From a virus: a stretch of DNA of 32,813 nucleotides. The stretch spans positions 1 through 32,813 of IMG/VR virus record IMGVR_UViG_3300049736_000164, one strand, 5' to 3'. The position numbers were made by a program, and so were the translations under genes. Every line of letters begins with the position of its first letter. Within the stretch, counting starts at the first letter, position 1. Under the pieces are notes generated by a model, which was not told the DNA's origin, did no database searches, and worked only from the letters and a program-made list of their open reading frames with translations. Below, piece by piece: positions 27,701 to 32,109 of this stretch.

Positions 27701-27787
27701 TCAGTTTATAGTTAATTGTACTTGTACTGTAATAAATAATACAAGTATAAGTACTGTAACTATCAAAGCTTTTGCACCGCTATCCAT
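27701..27787 (-). CDS. 28-residue membrane miniprotein
   Basis: A very short frame with GAGGAG 6 nt upstream and an ATG that overlaps the stop of the gene before it (TAATG). After M-D-S-G-A-K, nearly the whole peptide is one hydrophobic helix (A-L-I-V-T-V-L-I-L-V-L-F-I). Start signal, coupling and amphipathy argue that it is made. Single-helix phage miniproteins often act on host membrane proteins, but nothing specific is visible. Confidence 0.5.
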   Translation of the reverse strand: MDSGAKALIVTVLILVLFITVQVQLTIN

Positions 27788-27975
27788 TAAAACTCCTCTA
27801 CTATTTCAGATGCATCAATAGTTATTTCGCATCTACTATCTTTTCTACTAGCATTATTTATCTTATTAATAATCTTGTAGTAAAAATCTTTTACTTCATC
27901 ATCTTGCATGCTAGATAAATAAAGTATACTTGTTAGACTTTGACAGTCATCTTCGTTTAAATATATTGCTGGCAT
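27787..27975 (-). CDS. Hypothetical small acidic protein
   Basis: A 62-residue acidic protein (Y-L-N-E-D-D near the start, E-I-V-E-E-F at the end). Start and stop are each coupled to a neighbour at a TAATG junction. No family recognised. Confidence 0.5.
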   Translation of the reverse strand: MPAIYLNEDDCQSLTSILYLSSMQDDEVKDFYYKIINKINNASRKDSRCEITIDASEIVEEF

Positions 27976-28154
27976 TATAACTCCTTATCATTGTGTTTGT
28001 GTTGTGCTACCCAGATACAATCTTTTAATTCATCTCTATAGAATTGTTTTTCTCCATGAGTTATAGCTTTACGAAGCATCTTTCTTGCTCTTGTAATACG
28101 CTCAATCAATCGTATCTTACTGTCGTTGACAGGATTATCTTCTGGTATCATCAT
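27975..28154 (-). CDS. Hypothetical small basic protein
   Basis: A 59-residue protein; the frame extends one codon upstream to a TTG, but the ATG with AAAGGA upstream is preferred. The middle is a basic helix (R-I-T-R-A-R-K-M-L-R-K-A). It overlaps the winged-helix gene by 20 nt. No family recognised. Confidence 0.5.
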   Translation of the reverse strand: MMIPEDNPVNDSKIRLIERITRARKMLRKAITHGEKQFYRDELKDCIWVAQHKHNDKEL

Positions 28155-28548
28155 CAATCATTCCTTTATTAAGTATTCTTCTGCGACCTTGACGAGTCAA
28201 ACCAAAGACACGTTGCTCGCATCCAGATAATCCTTTACGTTTCATCACCGGTATATCACCAGCAGTTTTAACATTACCATCCCAGCTAGCTTGCCAATCA
28301 TGGAATACAAATGCGTATCCACCTTTAACAAGCTGACTTAATCTTGATGATACAGATACTTCCTTAGATGATATGTCATAAGCTATGTGTGAAAAGGTGC
28401 TACCTCTATGACCAGCACGCCACATACTATGTAAAATTTTATCATCAAGAGTAACCTTAACTTTATTCTTAGATGTTACTGGATCTGTCTTGCGATAAGG
28501 TGTAGCTGTATATAGTTCAACTACTTTGTCATCATAATCTACTATCAT
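28135..28548 (-). CDS. Winged-helix DNA-binding protein
   Basis: A 137-residue protein. The N-terminal T-D-P-V-T-S-K, a helix with I-L-H-S-M-W, then I-A-Y-D-I-S-S-K-E-V-S-V-S-S-R-L-S-Q-L-V-K-G-G-Y and a C-terminal L-T-R-Q-G-R-R-R match small phage winged-helix proteins that begin with T-D-P-x-T-S and use S-V-S-x-R-L-x-x-L as recognition helix. A regulator or replication accessory role is likely. Its ATG overlaps the upstream stop (TAATG). Confidence 0.6.
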   Translation of the reverse strand: MIVDYDDKVVELYTATPYRKTDPVTSKNKVKVTLDDKILHSMWRAGHRGSTFSHIAYDISSKEVSVSSRLSQLVKGGYAFVFHDWQASWDGNVKTAGDIPVMKRKGLSGCEQRVFGLTRQGRRRILNKGMIDDDTRR

Positions 28549-28793
28549 TACTTCTCTCCATTATCTTCTGTTGCAAGGTCATCATTCATAACGTTAATAA
28601 AACCACCAATCATTAGACCTTTGTGTTCTTCACTAAGCTCTGGGTTATTTAATATATCTATTACATTACCCATTACATGGTCGACATACTTGCTCTTATA
28701 CTCATCAAGATAACCACCGTTATCTTTGATTGCTTTGTTCTTCATGCCAGTAACTAAAGCGTCAGCTGGACTTGGTATTTTTTTATCACTCAT
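28548..28793 (-). CDS. Hypothetical protein, first gene behind an early promoter
   Basis: An 81-residue protein with helical, acidic composition and a mid-segment D-H-V-M-G-N-V-I-D. GGAG lies 9 nt before the ATG. A good -10 box sits 25 bp upstream, so it probably opens a transcription unit of small early genes. No family recognised. Confidence 0.5.
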   Translation of the reverse strand: MSDKKIPSPADALVTGMKNKAIKDNGGYLDEYKSKYVDHVMGNVIDILNNPELSEEHKGLMIGGFINVMNDDLATEDNGEK

Positions 28794-28817
28794 TGTGTTC
28801 TCCTATATGATAAAATT

Positions 28818-28846
28818 ATTATAGCACTATTCACATTAATCCACAA
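28818..28846 (-). promoter_or_regulatory. Early promoter overlapped by a DnaA-box-like site
   Basis: On the minus strand TTGTGG, 17 bp, then a perfect TATAAT stands 25 bp before the ATG of the first gene of the downstream unit. The -35 hexamer is poor by itself, but TAATCCACA (28838-28846, plus strand) is 8/9 identical to the DnaA box TTATCCACA and covers it, so a DnaA-type protein could sit on this promoter. Confidence 0.5.
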
Positions 28847-28857
28847 GCTCTGCTATA

Positions 28858-29124
28858 TTAAACTTGCTTGGTAAACTCAAGGTCGTTCTCACCTTTATTA
28901 AGTTGGGCCTCTACTAATACTTTATTATTAATAGAGAACCTAAAAGTTTGAGTTCCGTCATCATTTTTTTTATGTGTAATTCTGTGAACACATAATGTAT
29001 GACTGTTATAAGATGATGTGCCTACCTTAATAGTAACACGACCATCTTCTCTGTTACCGTATGACTTGCTGCTTTGATACAAACAGTTAGTCACGTCATT
29101 CCATATTGGGTATTGTCTACTCAT
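28858..29124 (-). CDS. Hypothetical beta-rich small protein
   Basis: An 88-residue protein with alternating polar/hydrophobic strands (G-R-V-T-I-K-V-G, T-F-R-F-S-I-N-N-K-V-L-V-E) and no membrane segment. GGAG precedes the ATG, which overlaps the end of the upstream gene by 8 nt. The two form a short pair between two control elements. No family recognised. Confidence 0.5.
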   Translation of the reverse strand: MSRQYPIWNDVTNCLYQSSKSYGNREDGRVTIKVGTSSYNSHTLCVHRITHKKNDDGTQTFRFSINNKVLVEAQLNKGENDLEFTKQV

Positions 29125-29326
29125 TGTTATCTCCTTTTATATAATATTTATTGCCTTCTGTTTTAAATGTTGTGATGTTTATATCATCAACTTCAAAATC
29201 TAAATCTGTATGCCAAGATTTAATTTCATTAGCAACATGGACTTCATCTGTCCATGATGTGTCATCATCAGATTCTTTTCTTATTAATGTATAACTTACA
29301 TACATATAGATTGTTTTATCTTTCAT
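29117..29326 (-). CDS. Hypothetical small protein behind a structured leader
   Basis: A 69-residue acidic protein (K-E-S-D-D-D, D-F-E-V-D-D-I-N-I) with AGGAG 8 nt before the ATG. Immediately upstream on the same strand is a terminator-like stem plus T6 ending 17 bp before the start codon, so expression may depend on read-through of that element. No family recognised. Confidence 0.5.
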   Translation of the reverse strand: MKDKTIYMYVSYTLIRKESDDDTSWTDEVHVANEIKSWHTDLDFEVDDINITTFKTEGNKYYIKGDNNE

Positions 29327-29343
29327 TGTATTCTCCTGTTGTT

Positions 29344-29424
29344 AAAAAACTTGTGTGCTGGGTAGCTCAAGGCGTTCTGTCTGATTGTATATTTTACAAT
29401 CAAGTTCACCCAGATTCACACAAG
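29344..29424 (-). ncRNA. Structured leader / attenuator-like stem with T6
   Basis: Nested perfect stems: CTTGTGTG (29350-29357) with CACACAAG (29417-29424), and CTGGGT (29358-29363) with ACCCAG (29408-29413), separated by a 3-nt bulge on one side. Inside is a hairpin GATTGTA / TACAATC with a 5-nt loop (29383-29401). On the minus strand the outer stem is followed at once by six T, so it reads as an intrinsic terminator just before a ribosome binding site. On the plus strand the G-G-T-A-G-C-T-C-A-A-G-G segment recalls a tRNA D-arm, but no T-arm or anticodon arm can be drawn. Confidence 0.55.
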
Positions 29425-29468
29425 AAATTCCATAAGAATTTTTTCTATAATCTGTTTGCACTTTTAAA

Positions 29469-29505
29469 GTCGTTCCATCTCAACAGATTAAAAGATGGTG
29501 ATGAC
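29469..29505. ncRNA. Hairpin in the structured stretch
   Basis: GTCGT/ATGAC (one G-T pair) and CCATCT/AGATGG stack with a small internal bulge and a 12-nt loop. It lies between two larger structured elements and may be part of the same minus-strand RNA. On the plus strand a run of seven T follows nine bases later. Confidence 0.4.
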
Positions 29506-29522
29506 TATTAGAAATTTTTTTC

Positions 29523-29621
29523 TGTTGTTCACCTAGTGTTTTACAAAAGTGGCCTTTACCCTGGGGAAAGGGTAGCCGTTGGCATAGCAACGTGCTCCTG
29601 TTCTTCACCAGATGAACAACA
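29523..29621. ncRNA. Multibranch structured RNA element
   Basis: A closing stem TGTTGTTCA / TGAACAACA (9 bp, perfect) extends inward by CT.GTG / CAC.AG with two mismatches. It encloses at least two hairpins: CCTTT/AAAGG (29553-29571 area) and CGTTG/CAACG (29577-29592). The total is about 99 nt with no reading frame. It directly follows the terminator of the 213-residue gene on the minus strand. No known RNA family is recognised. Together with the neighbouring stems it makes the gene-free 336-bp gap 29327-29662 almost wholly structured. Confidence 0.5.
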
Positions 29622-29653
29622 AAAAAGCCCCAGCTCCGCAAGGAGCTGAGGCT
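29621..29653 (-). terminator. Rho-independent terminator of the 213-residue gene
   Basis: AGCC-C-CAGCTCC, loop GCAA, GGAGCTG-A-GGCT: 11 paired bases with one mismatch and, on the minus strand, a run of T directly after. A second perfect 8-bp hairpin (GAAGAGGT 29654-29661 / ACCTCTTC 29670-29677) spans the stop codon just before it, so the message ends in two stacked hairpins. Confidence 0.88.
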
Positions 29654-29662
29654 GAAGAGGTC

Positions 29663-30304
29663 TTAGTAAACCTCTTCTTGATTTGCTTCAGTACTGACTT
29701 CTGTCTGGTCATTGTTAATCGGATTAACATTAACCTCTTCAGCATAGAACTCTTTAGCTAAATCCAAAGCTTCATCAAGTTCTTTTGCATCTGACTTACT
29801 AAACTTTTCAGTAGGTACTTGAGATGTTATAACCTTAACTTTCTTTTTACCTGTTAGTCTTTCGTCAAGGTCAGATGCAATAACATCGTAGTGTGCATCC
29901 TCTCTTAATCCACCGAAGAACTCGATAGCTTCATCAAGCTCTTTTTGGAGGTCGTAAAGATACTTGAGTTTGTTTGACTCAGTAATCAAATCACCTTTGA
30001 CTCTCTCTACTGCTTTCGGTAGGAGAGTTCCGACCTCAAGCTTACCGCCTTTGCGGTAAGGTGCAGATTTCGCTTCGAAATCTTTAGATAAAGATGCATA
30101 TCTTTTAGATGCTGTACGCACCATCTTACGATGTGCTTCTATCATCTCCTTCACCATGAAGAATCCTGTGTAATACGTGCGAGGTGTAACCTCTCCCGTA
30201 TCATCATTTCTATATTCTCCATTAATAATTCCTTCTCTATCTATGTGATTTTTATAAGTAATTTTTGATAGGATAGTCTGTACGATTTTATTATTATGTG
30301 CCAT
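29663..30304 (-). CDS. Hypothetical 213-residue protein flanked by structured RNA
   Basis: I chose the ATG preceded by AAAGGAGG; a possible start 8 codons earlier contains that site inside its own coding sequence. The protein is hydrophilic and helical, with basic patches (H-R-K-M-V-R-T-A-S-K-R-Y, K-K-K-V-K-V) and a C-terminal acidic, asparagine-rich tail. No family recognised. Codon use looks more G/C-rich than in neighbouring genes, and perfect hairpins occur inside the coding region (8 bp at 30041-30060, 8 bp at 30065-30083, 6 bp at 29713-29727). A strong start site and a strong terminator suggest high expression. Its first codons are duplicated in inverted orientation at 30560. Confidence 0.65.
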   Translation of the reverse strand: MAHNNKIVQTILSKITYKNHIDREGIINGEYRNDDTGEVTPRTYYTGFFMVKEMIEAHRKMVRTASKRYASLSKDFEAKSAPYRKGGKLEVGTLLPKAVERVKGDLITESNKLKYLYDLQKELDEAIEFFGGLREDAHYDVIASDLDERLTGKKKVKVITSQVPTEKFSKSDAKELDEALDLAKEFYAEEVNVNPINNDQTEVSTEANQEEVY

Positions 30305-30316
30305 TTTGGCCTCCTT
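30247..30316 (-). repeat. Inverted duplication, left arm
   Basis: This is the start of the 213-residue gene (ribosome binding site plus first about 20 codons). It is repeated in opposite orientation at 30543-30617: the two share GGAGG/GGAGGG, GGCACATAATAATAAAATC, and a TCAAAAATTACTTATAAAAATC block. The two arms flank about 225 bp that hold the box cluster and two long hairpins. Confidence 0.85.
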
Positions 30317-30320
30317 TATA

Positions 30321-30350
30321 TTATCCACGGAATTGTGGATTTGTGGATTG
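30321..30350. promoter_or_regulatory. Cluster of three DnaA-box-like sequences
   Basis: TTATCCACG at 30321 (8/9 of the TTATCCACA consensus) is followed by two inverted near-copies, TGTGGATTT (30334) and TGTGGATTG (30342), that keep the TCCACA core and are exactly 8 bp apart as a direct repeat. Box 1 and box 2 also pair as a hairpin (ATCCAC/GTGGAT). Such clusters mark replication origins and DnaA-regulated promoters, and this phage encodes a DnaA-box binding domain. Candidate origin or operator. Confidence 0.55.
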
Positions 30351-30494
30351 AATCAGGTGATTCGACTTAATGCACCATAGGGGAACACCAAAGGACTTGG
30401 TGTTGCATTAAGTCGAACAATGGCAGAACAATAATAATTATAATGCCAAATGCTTGGCATTAGAATTATGTAATGTGCTTGTCACCTGATACAA
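30348..30494. other. Three-way junction with two long hairpins (origin-like)
   Basis: A closing stem ATCAGGTGA (30352) / TCACCTGAT (30482) encloses two hairpins. The first pairs TTCGACTTAATGC (30361) with GCATTAAGTCGAA (30405), then after a 9-nt bulge AACACCAA with TTGGTGTT around loop AGGAC. The second pairs ATAATT-TAATGCCAA with TTGGCATTA-AATTAT around loop ATGC (30432-30470), with a single mismatch. All arms are perfect or nearly so. It contains no gene. Placed beside the DnaA-like boxes, it may act as DNA (origin cruciform) or as the leader RNA of the leftward gene. Confidence 0.6.
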
Positions 30495-30529
30495 CTGAGC
30501 AAATCGCTACATTTCCGTAGGCATAATAT

Positions 30530-30544
30530 TGCCCAAAGGGCAAG
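30530..30544. other. Short perfect hairpin before the mini-gene
   Basis: TTGCCC AAA GGGCAA overlaps the start of the mini-gene's ribosome binding site (AAGGAGGG), so it could mask it. CTAC/GTAG at 30507-30520 is a weaker neighbour. Confidence 0.4.
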
Positions 30545-30617
30545 GAGGGCAAAAATTCTGTGGCACATAATAATAAAATCAAGGCTAAGCGCCTGTCAAA
30601 AATTACTTATAAAAATC
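30543..30617 (+). repeat. Inverted duplication, right arm
   Basis: Copy of the ribosome binding site and first codons of the 213-residue gene in opposite orientation (left arm 30247-30316). The last 24 bp are identical except one base. A 4-base insertion (TTCT) before the start codon turns the ATG context into GTG. Confidence 0.85.
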
Positions 30618-30649
30618 CCCCTGTATATATAGACGGTATTTATTCATGA
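30560..30649 (+). CDS. 29-residue mini-gene derived from the 213-residue gene
   Basis: Starts at GTG with AAGGAGGG 10 nt upstream. The peptide begins A-H-N-N-K-I and contains L-S-K-I-T-Y-K-N and I-D-G-I-Y-S, paralleling A-H-N-N-K-I, L-S-K-I-T-Y-K-N and I-N-G-E-Y in the larger protein, then stops. It may be a remnant of duplication, or a short competitor of the larger protein. Conservation of amino acid pattern beyond the DNA-identical block is modest. Confidence 0.45.
   Translation: MAHNNKIKAKRLSKITYKNPPVYIDGIYS
30570..30599 (-). promoter_or_regulatory. Possible promoter in the right arm, reading leftward
   Basis: On the minus strand TTGACA (30599-30594), 18 bp, TATTAT (30575-30570). It would give the 213-residue gene a leader of about 260 nt that includes both long hairpins and the box cluster. 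The left arm holds the mirror copy (TTGATA, 18 bp, TATTAT, plus strand 30265-30294), which points inward through the same DNA. Confidence 0.35.
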
Positions 30650-30672
30650 GAATATTGGTCGAGGTGCACGGT

Positions 30673-30786
30673 AGATGTTCTAACTTTTTAAAGCAAAACT
30701 CTTCGAGCGCCGTGTCCCGGCGACTGCGTTTTGCTCTTGCAAAATGCAGTTTCTCGTTTGCTTTGAAAAGTTTAAACAGAACATCT
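30673..30786. ncRNA. Ornate RNA region, domain 1 (long closing stem)
   Basis: AGATGTTCT / AGAACATCT (9 bp) continues, after a 5-nt bulge on one side, into AACTTTTTAAAGCAAA / TTTGCTTTGAAAAGTT (16 bp with one G-T pair). Inside are CGCCG/CGGCG (30708-30722) and an 11-bp hairpin CTGC-G-TTTTGC, loop TCTT, GCAAAA-T-GCAG (30724-30749). GTTTTGC can instead pair with GCAAAAC at 30693, so alternative folds compete. No reading frame uses this design. G/C-rich stems stand out in AT-rich DNA, a hallmark of structured RNA. Confidence 0.55.
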
Positions 30787-30963
30787 GTGAATTGCTTTTG
30801 CAATCACAGTAAACATTTAAACTGCATCTCAAAATCTCCGATTTTGTGTATGCTAAAAGTTTAAATGTTAACAGAACATTCGTGTGTGAATACACACTAA
30901 TGCTATGTTTTACCTCGCTTGCGAGAGTAAAAATAGCCCACGGGTTCTGTATCAGAAGAGACC
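30785..30963. ncRNA. Ornate RNA region, domain 2 (row of hairpins)
   Basis: Five consecutive hairpins with almost no spacer. First is TGTGA.TTGC/GCAA.TCACA, loop TTTT (30786-30808). Second is AACATTTAAAC/GTTTAAATGTT (30812/30859) enclosing GCAT..AAAATC/GATTTT..ATGC (30824-30853). Third is CATT.GTGTGT/ACACAC.AATG (30877-30902). Fourth is GCTAT.TTTTAC-CTCG, loop CTTG, CGAG.GTAAAA.ATAGC (30902-30937); on the plus strand its loop is G(CUUG)C, a known stable RNA tetraloop. Fifth is GGTTCTG/CAGAA..ACC (30943-30963). The tetraloop favours plus-strand RNA. Confidence 0.55.
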
Positions 30964-30967
30964 ACTT

Positions 30968-31139
30968 GTCGTGCCAGCACCAATATAAATGGGCGTATAC
31001 AATATAGCTACTGCTTAAAAGGGCACGACTCGTTCGCGCTTGGGCGCGTGCATAACAATGCTGTTATGCTTCGAACATCGTGAGTGAGCGCTGTCGCTAC
31101 ACTCTACAGGGTGGTGCTAATATCTTAGCACCGCCACTG
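30968..31139. ncRNA. Ornate RNA region, domain 3
   Basis: GTCGTGCC / GGCACGAC (8 bp) closes a 46-nt loop (30968-31029). Next, GTT/AAC encloses a G/C hairpin CGCGC, TTGG, GCGCG (31035-31048) and GCATAACA, ATGC, TGTTATGC (31050-31069), forming a three-way junction. Then GAGTGAGCG, CTGT, CGCT.CACTC (31082-31104) and CAGGGTGGTGCTAA, TATC, TTAGCACCGCC.CTG (31107-31139, one bulge). The loop ATGC is shared with the hairpin at 30432. Confidence 0.55.
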
Positions 31140-31153
31140 CAATTATATATTGA

Positions 31154-31222
31154 AGAGCGATTATGTCGGCGTGCGCAATGATTAATCGCTCTTGCGATTT
31201 CATTGCATGTAAGCCCATAATC
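31154..31222. ncRNA. Ornate RNA region, mutually exclusive stems
   Basis: Fold A: AGAGCGATTA (31154) with TAATCGCTCT (31183), 10 bp. Fold B: GATTATG (31159) with CATAATC (31216), GCAATGA (31175) with TCATTGC (31200), and AATCGC, loop TCTT, GCGATT (31184-31199). The two folds use the same bases and cannot coexist, as in a riboswitch or attenuator. Confidence 0.5.
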
Positions 31223-31245
31223 TCCTCTGGATATTACTAGAATTA

Positions 31246-31346
31246 TAGATTACTCCAATCTAATAAGTCAATCAGCCGTGTTGTCACTTCGTGACTGCCC
31301 GCACCTAGACTGTTGACTTTTAGATTTGAAGCAATCTTTTGATTGC
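31246..31346. ncRNA. Ornate RNA region, 3' stems and leader hairpin
   Basis: TAGATT/AATCTA (31246-31262). Then AAGTCAA (31265) / TTGACTT (31313) enclosing GTCAC, TTC, GTGAC (31283-31295). On the plus strand TTGACTTTT ends with four T, a weak terminator. GCAATC, TTTT, GATTGC (31331-31346) stands 7 bp before the ribosome binding site of the next gene. Confidence 0.5.
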
Positions 31347-31365
31347 GTATATTAAGGAGAATATT

Positions 31366-31551
31366 ATGGACATACAGATACAATATGAAATCGCAGACGC
31401 TCTTATCACAGGCACTCTTTTCTTAGCAGTCGCTATACTAAGCTATGTAACTTACATCGCATTTAAACAAGAATTAACCCTCTGGATTAGAATACCAGCA
31501 CTTATCTTAGCGATGCTAAGTCTAGTGCTTCTGTCATTATCTGGACTATGA
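31366..31551 (+). CDS. Small two-span membrane protein
   Basis: A 61-residue protein; the ATG with AAGGAG 7 nt upstream is preferred over an in-frame TTG 9 codons earlier. Two hydrophobic helices (about residues 12-33 and 41-60) are joined by a short polar turn (K-Q-E-L-T-L-W-I-R). It is the first plus-strand gene right of the control region. Function unknown; possible early host-membrane effector or holin-like. Confidence 0.6.
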   Translation: MDIQIQYEIADALITGTLFLAVAILSYVTYIAFKQELTLWIRIPALILAMLSLVLLSLSGL

Positions 31552-31572
31552 ACAGATATATTTAGGCATATG

Positions 31573-31600
31573 TTGATAACTGTATTGACATATTTATAAT
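31573..31600 (+). promoter_or_regulatory. Sigma70-type promoter of the terminase operon
   Basis: TTGATA, 16 bp, TATAAT, with predicted start about 45 nt before the small terminase ATG. A second TTGACA lies inside the spacer, too close to the -10 to serve it. Confidence 0.6.
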
Positions 31601-31613
31601 CTATCACTACTCT

Positions 31614-31638
31614 TTAAGTAACACGATTCATTACTTAA
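31614..31638. promoter_or_regulatory. Perfect palindrome between promoter and terS
   Basis: TTAAGTAA, 9-bp spacer, TTACTTAA. It lies just after the predicted transcription start, a classical operator position, and could bind one of the phage HTH proteins. As RNA it would also form a hairpin just before the ribosome binding site. Confidence 0.5.
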
Positions 31639-31652
31639 TTTGAGGTTAACAT

Positions 31653-32036
31653 ATGTCTAAAGTACCCAGTACAAATAACCAATCGCTGACACAGCTTCAG
31701 CAGAGTTTTGTAGATAACTACTTAGCCAATGGTGGCAATGGTAAACAGGCTTGCATTACGGCAGGATACAGCGAGAACTCAGCTCATGTTCAGGCGAGTA
31801 AATTGGTTAAGCTTCCACACATACAGCAAGCCTTACTCAAAGGTACTGCAGAAGCTATTGGTCTAGGCTCTGCTAAAGCTGTTCAGAAGTTAGTGTCTCT
31901 ATCTGGCGGAGCTAAGTCAGAGTATGTTCAGCTTGAAGCATCCAGGGATTTACTAGACCGTGCTGGATTTAAAGCACCAGATAGAGCCGATATTAGGCTT
32001 GATAGTGATATAAAGATTAGTATTGATTTAACGTAG
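31653..32036 (+). CDS. Terminase small subunit
   Basis: A 127-residue protein. Q-Q-S-F-V-D-N-Y-L near residue 16, N-G-K-Q-A-C-I-T-A-G-Y-S-E-N-S-A-H-V-Q-A-S-K-L-V near residue 28 and P-H-I-Q-Q-A-L match the DNA-binding N-terminal helix-turn-helix of the Terminase_2/XtmA family. It recognises the packaging site and regulates the large subunit. TGAGG precedes the ATG. The stop codon runs into a tract of eight G. Confidence 0.85.
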   Translation: MSKVPSTNNQSLTQLQQSFVDNYLANGGNGKQACITAGYSENSAHVQASKLVKLPHIQQALLKGTAEAIGLGSAKAVQKLVSLSGGAKSEYVQLEASRDLLDRAGFKAPDRADIRLDSDIKISIDLT

Positions 32037-32064
32037 GGGGGGGTCAAAACTCAAGCGTGATGTT

Positions 32065-32096
32065 ATGTTACTTCACCTTCACTAACATTATTTTTT
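32065..32096 (+). terminator. Weak terminator/attenuator after terS
   Basis: ATGTTA / TAACAT (6 bp, 12-nt loop) is followed by TAT and six T. The stem is AT-rich, so termination would be partial. It could lower expression of the genes toward terL relative to terS. Confidence 0.35.
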
Positions 32097-32109
32097 AAAA
32101 AGGTTCGTT

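Noticed and set aside
29350-29424. tRNA gene (GGTAGCTCAAGG looks like a D-arm)
   Set aside because: No 7-bp acceptor with CCA-like end, no T-arm with TTC-A-A, and no 5-7-5 anticodon arm can be fitted; the closing stem is followed by T6 on the other strand, which fits a terminator better.
29254-29511. Plus-strand reading frame of 85 codons
   Set aside because: It is antisense to a supported early gene and then runs through structured RNA; composition is unlike phage proteins and no start signal is present.
30603-30895. Overlapping short reading frames on both strands in the hairpin array
   Set aside because: They have no ribosome binding sites, odd cysteine/serine-rich composition, and coincide with inverted repeats that explain the lack of stops on both strands.
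30655-31346. CRISPR array
   Set aside because: The stems differ in sequence and size; there is no constant direct repeat with regular spacers.
30655-31346. Group I or group II self-splicing intron
   Set aside because: It lies between genes rather than within one, no domain V-like or P7-like core was recognised, and no maturase or homing endonuclease is present; not fully excluded without a model search.
31585-31600. Promoter with TTGACA as -35
   Set aside because: TTGACA is only 4 bp from the TATAAT box; the TTGATA 16 bp upstream is the workable -35.
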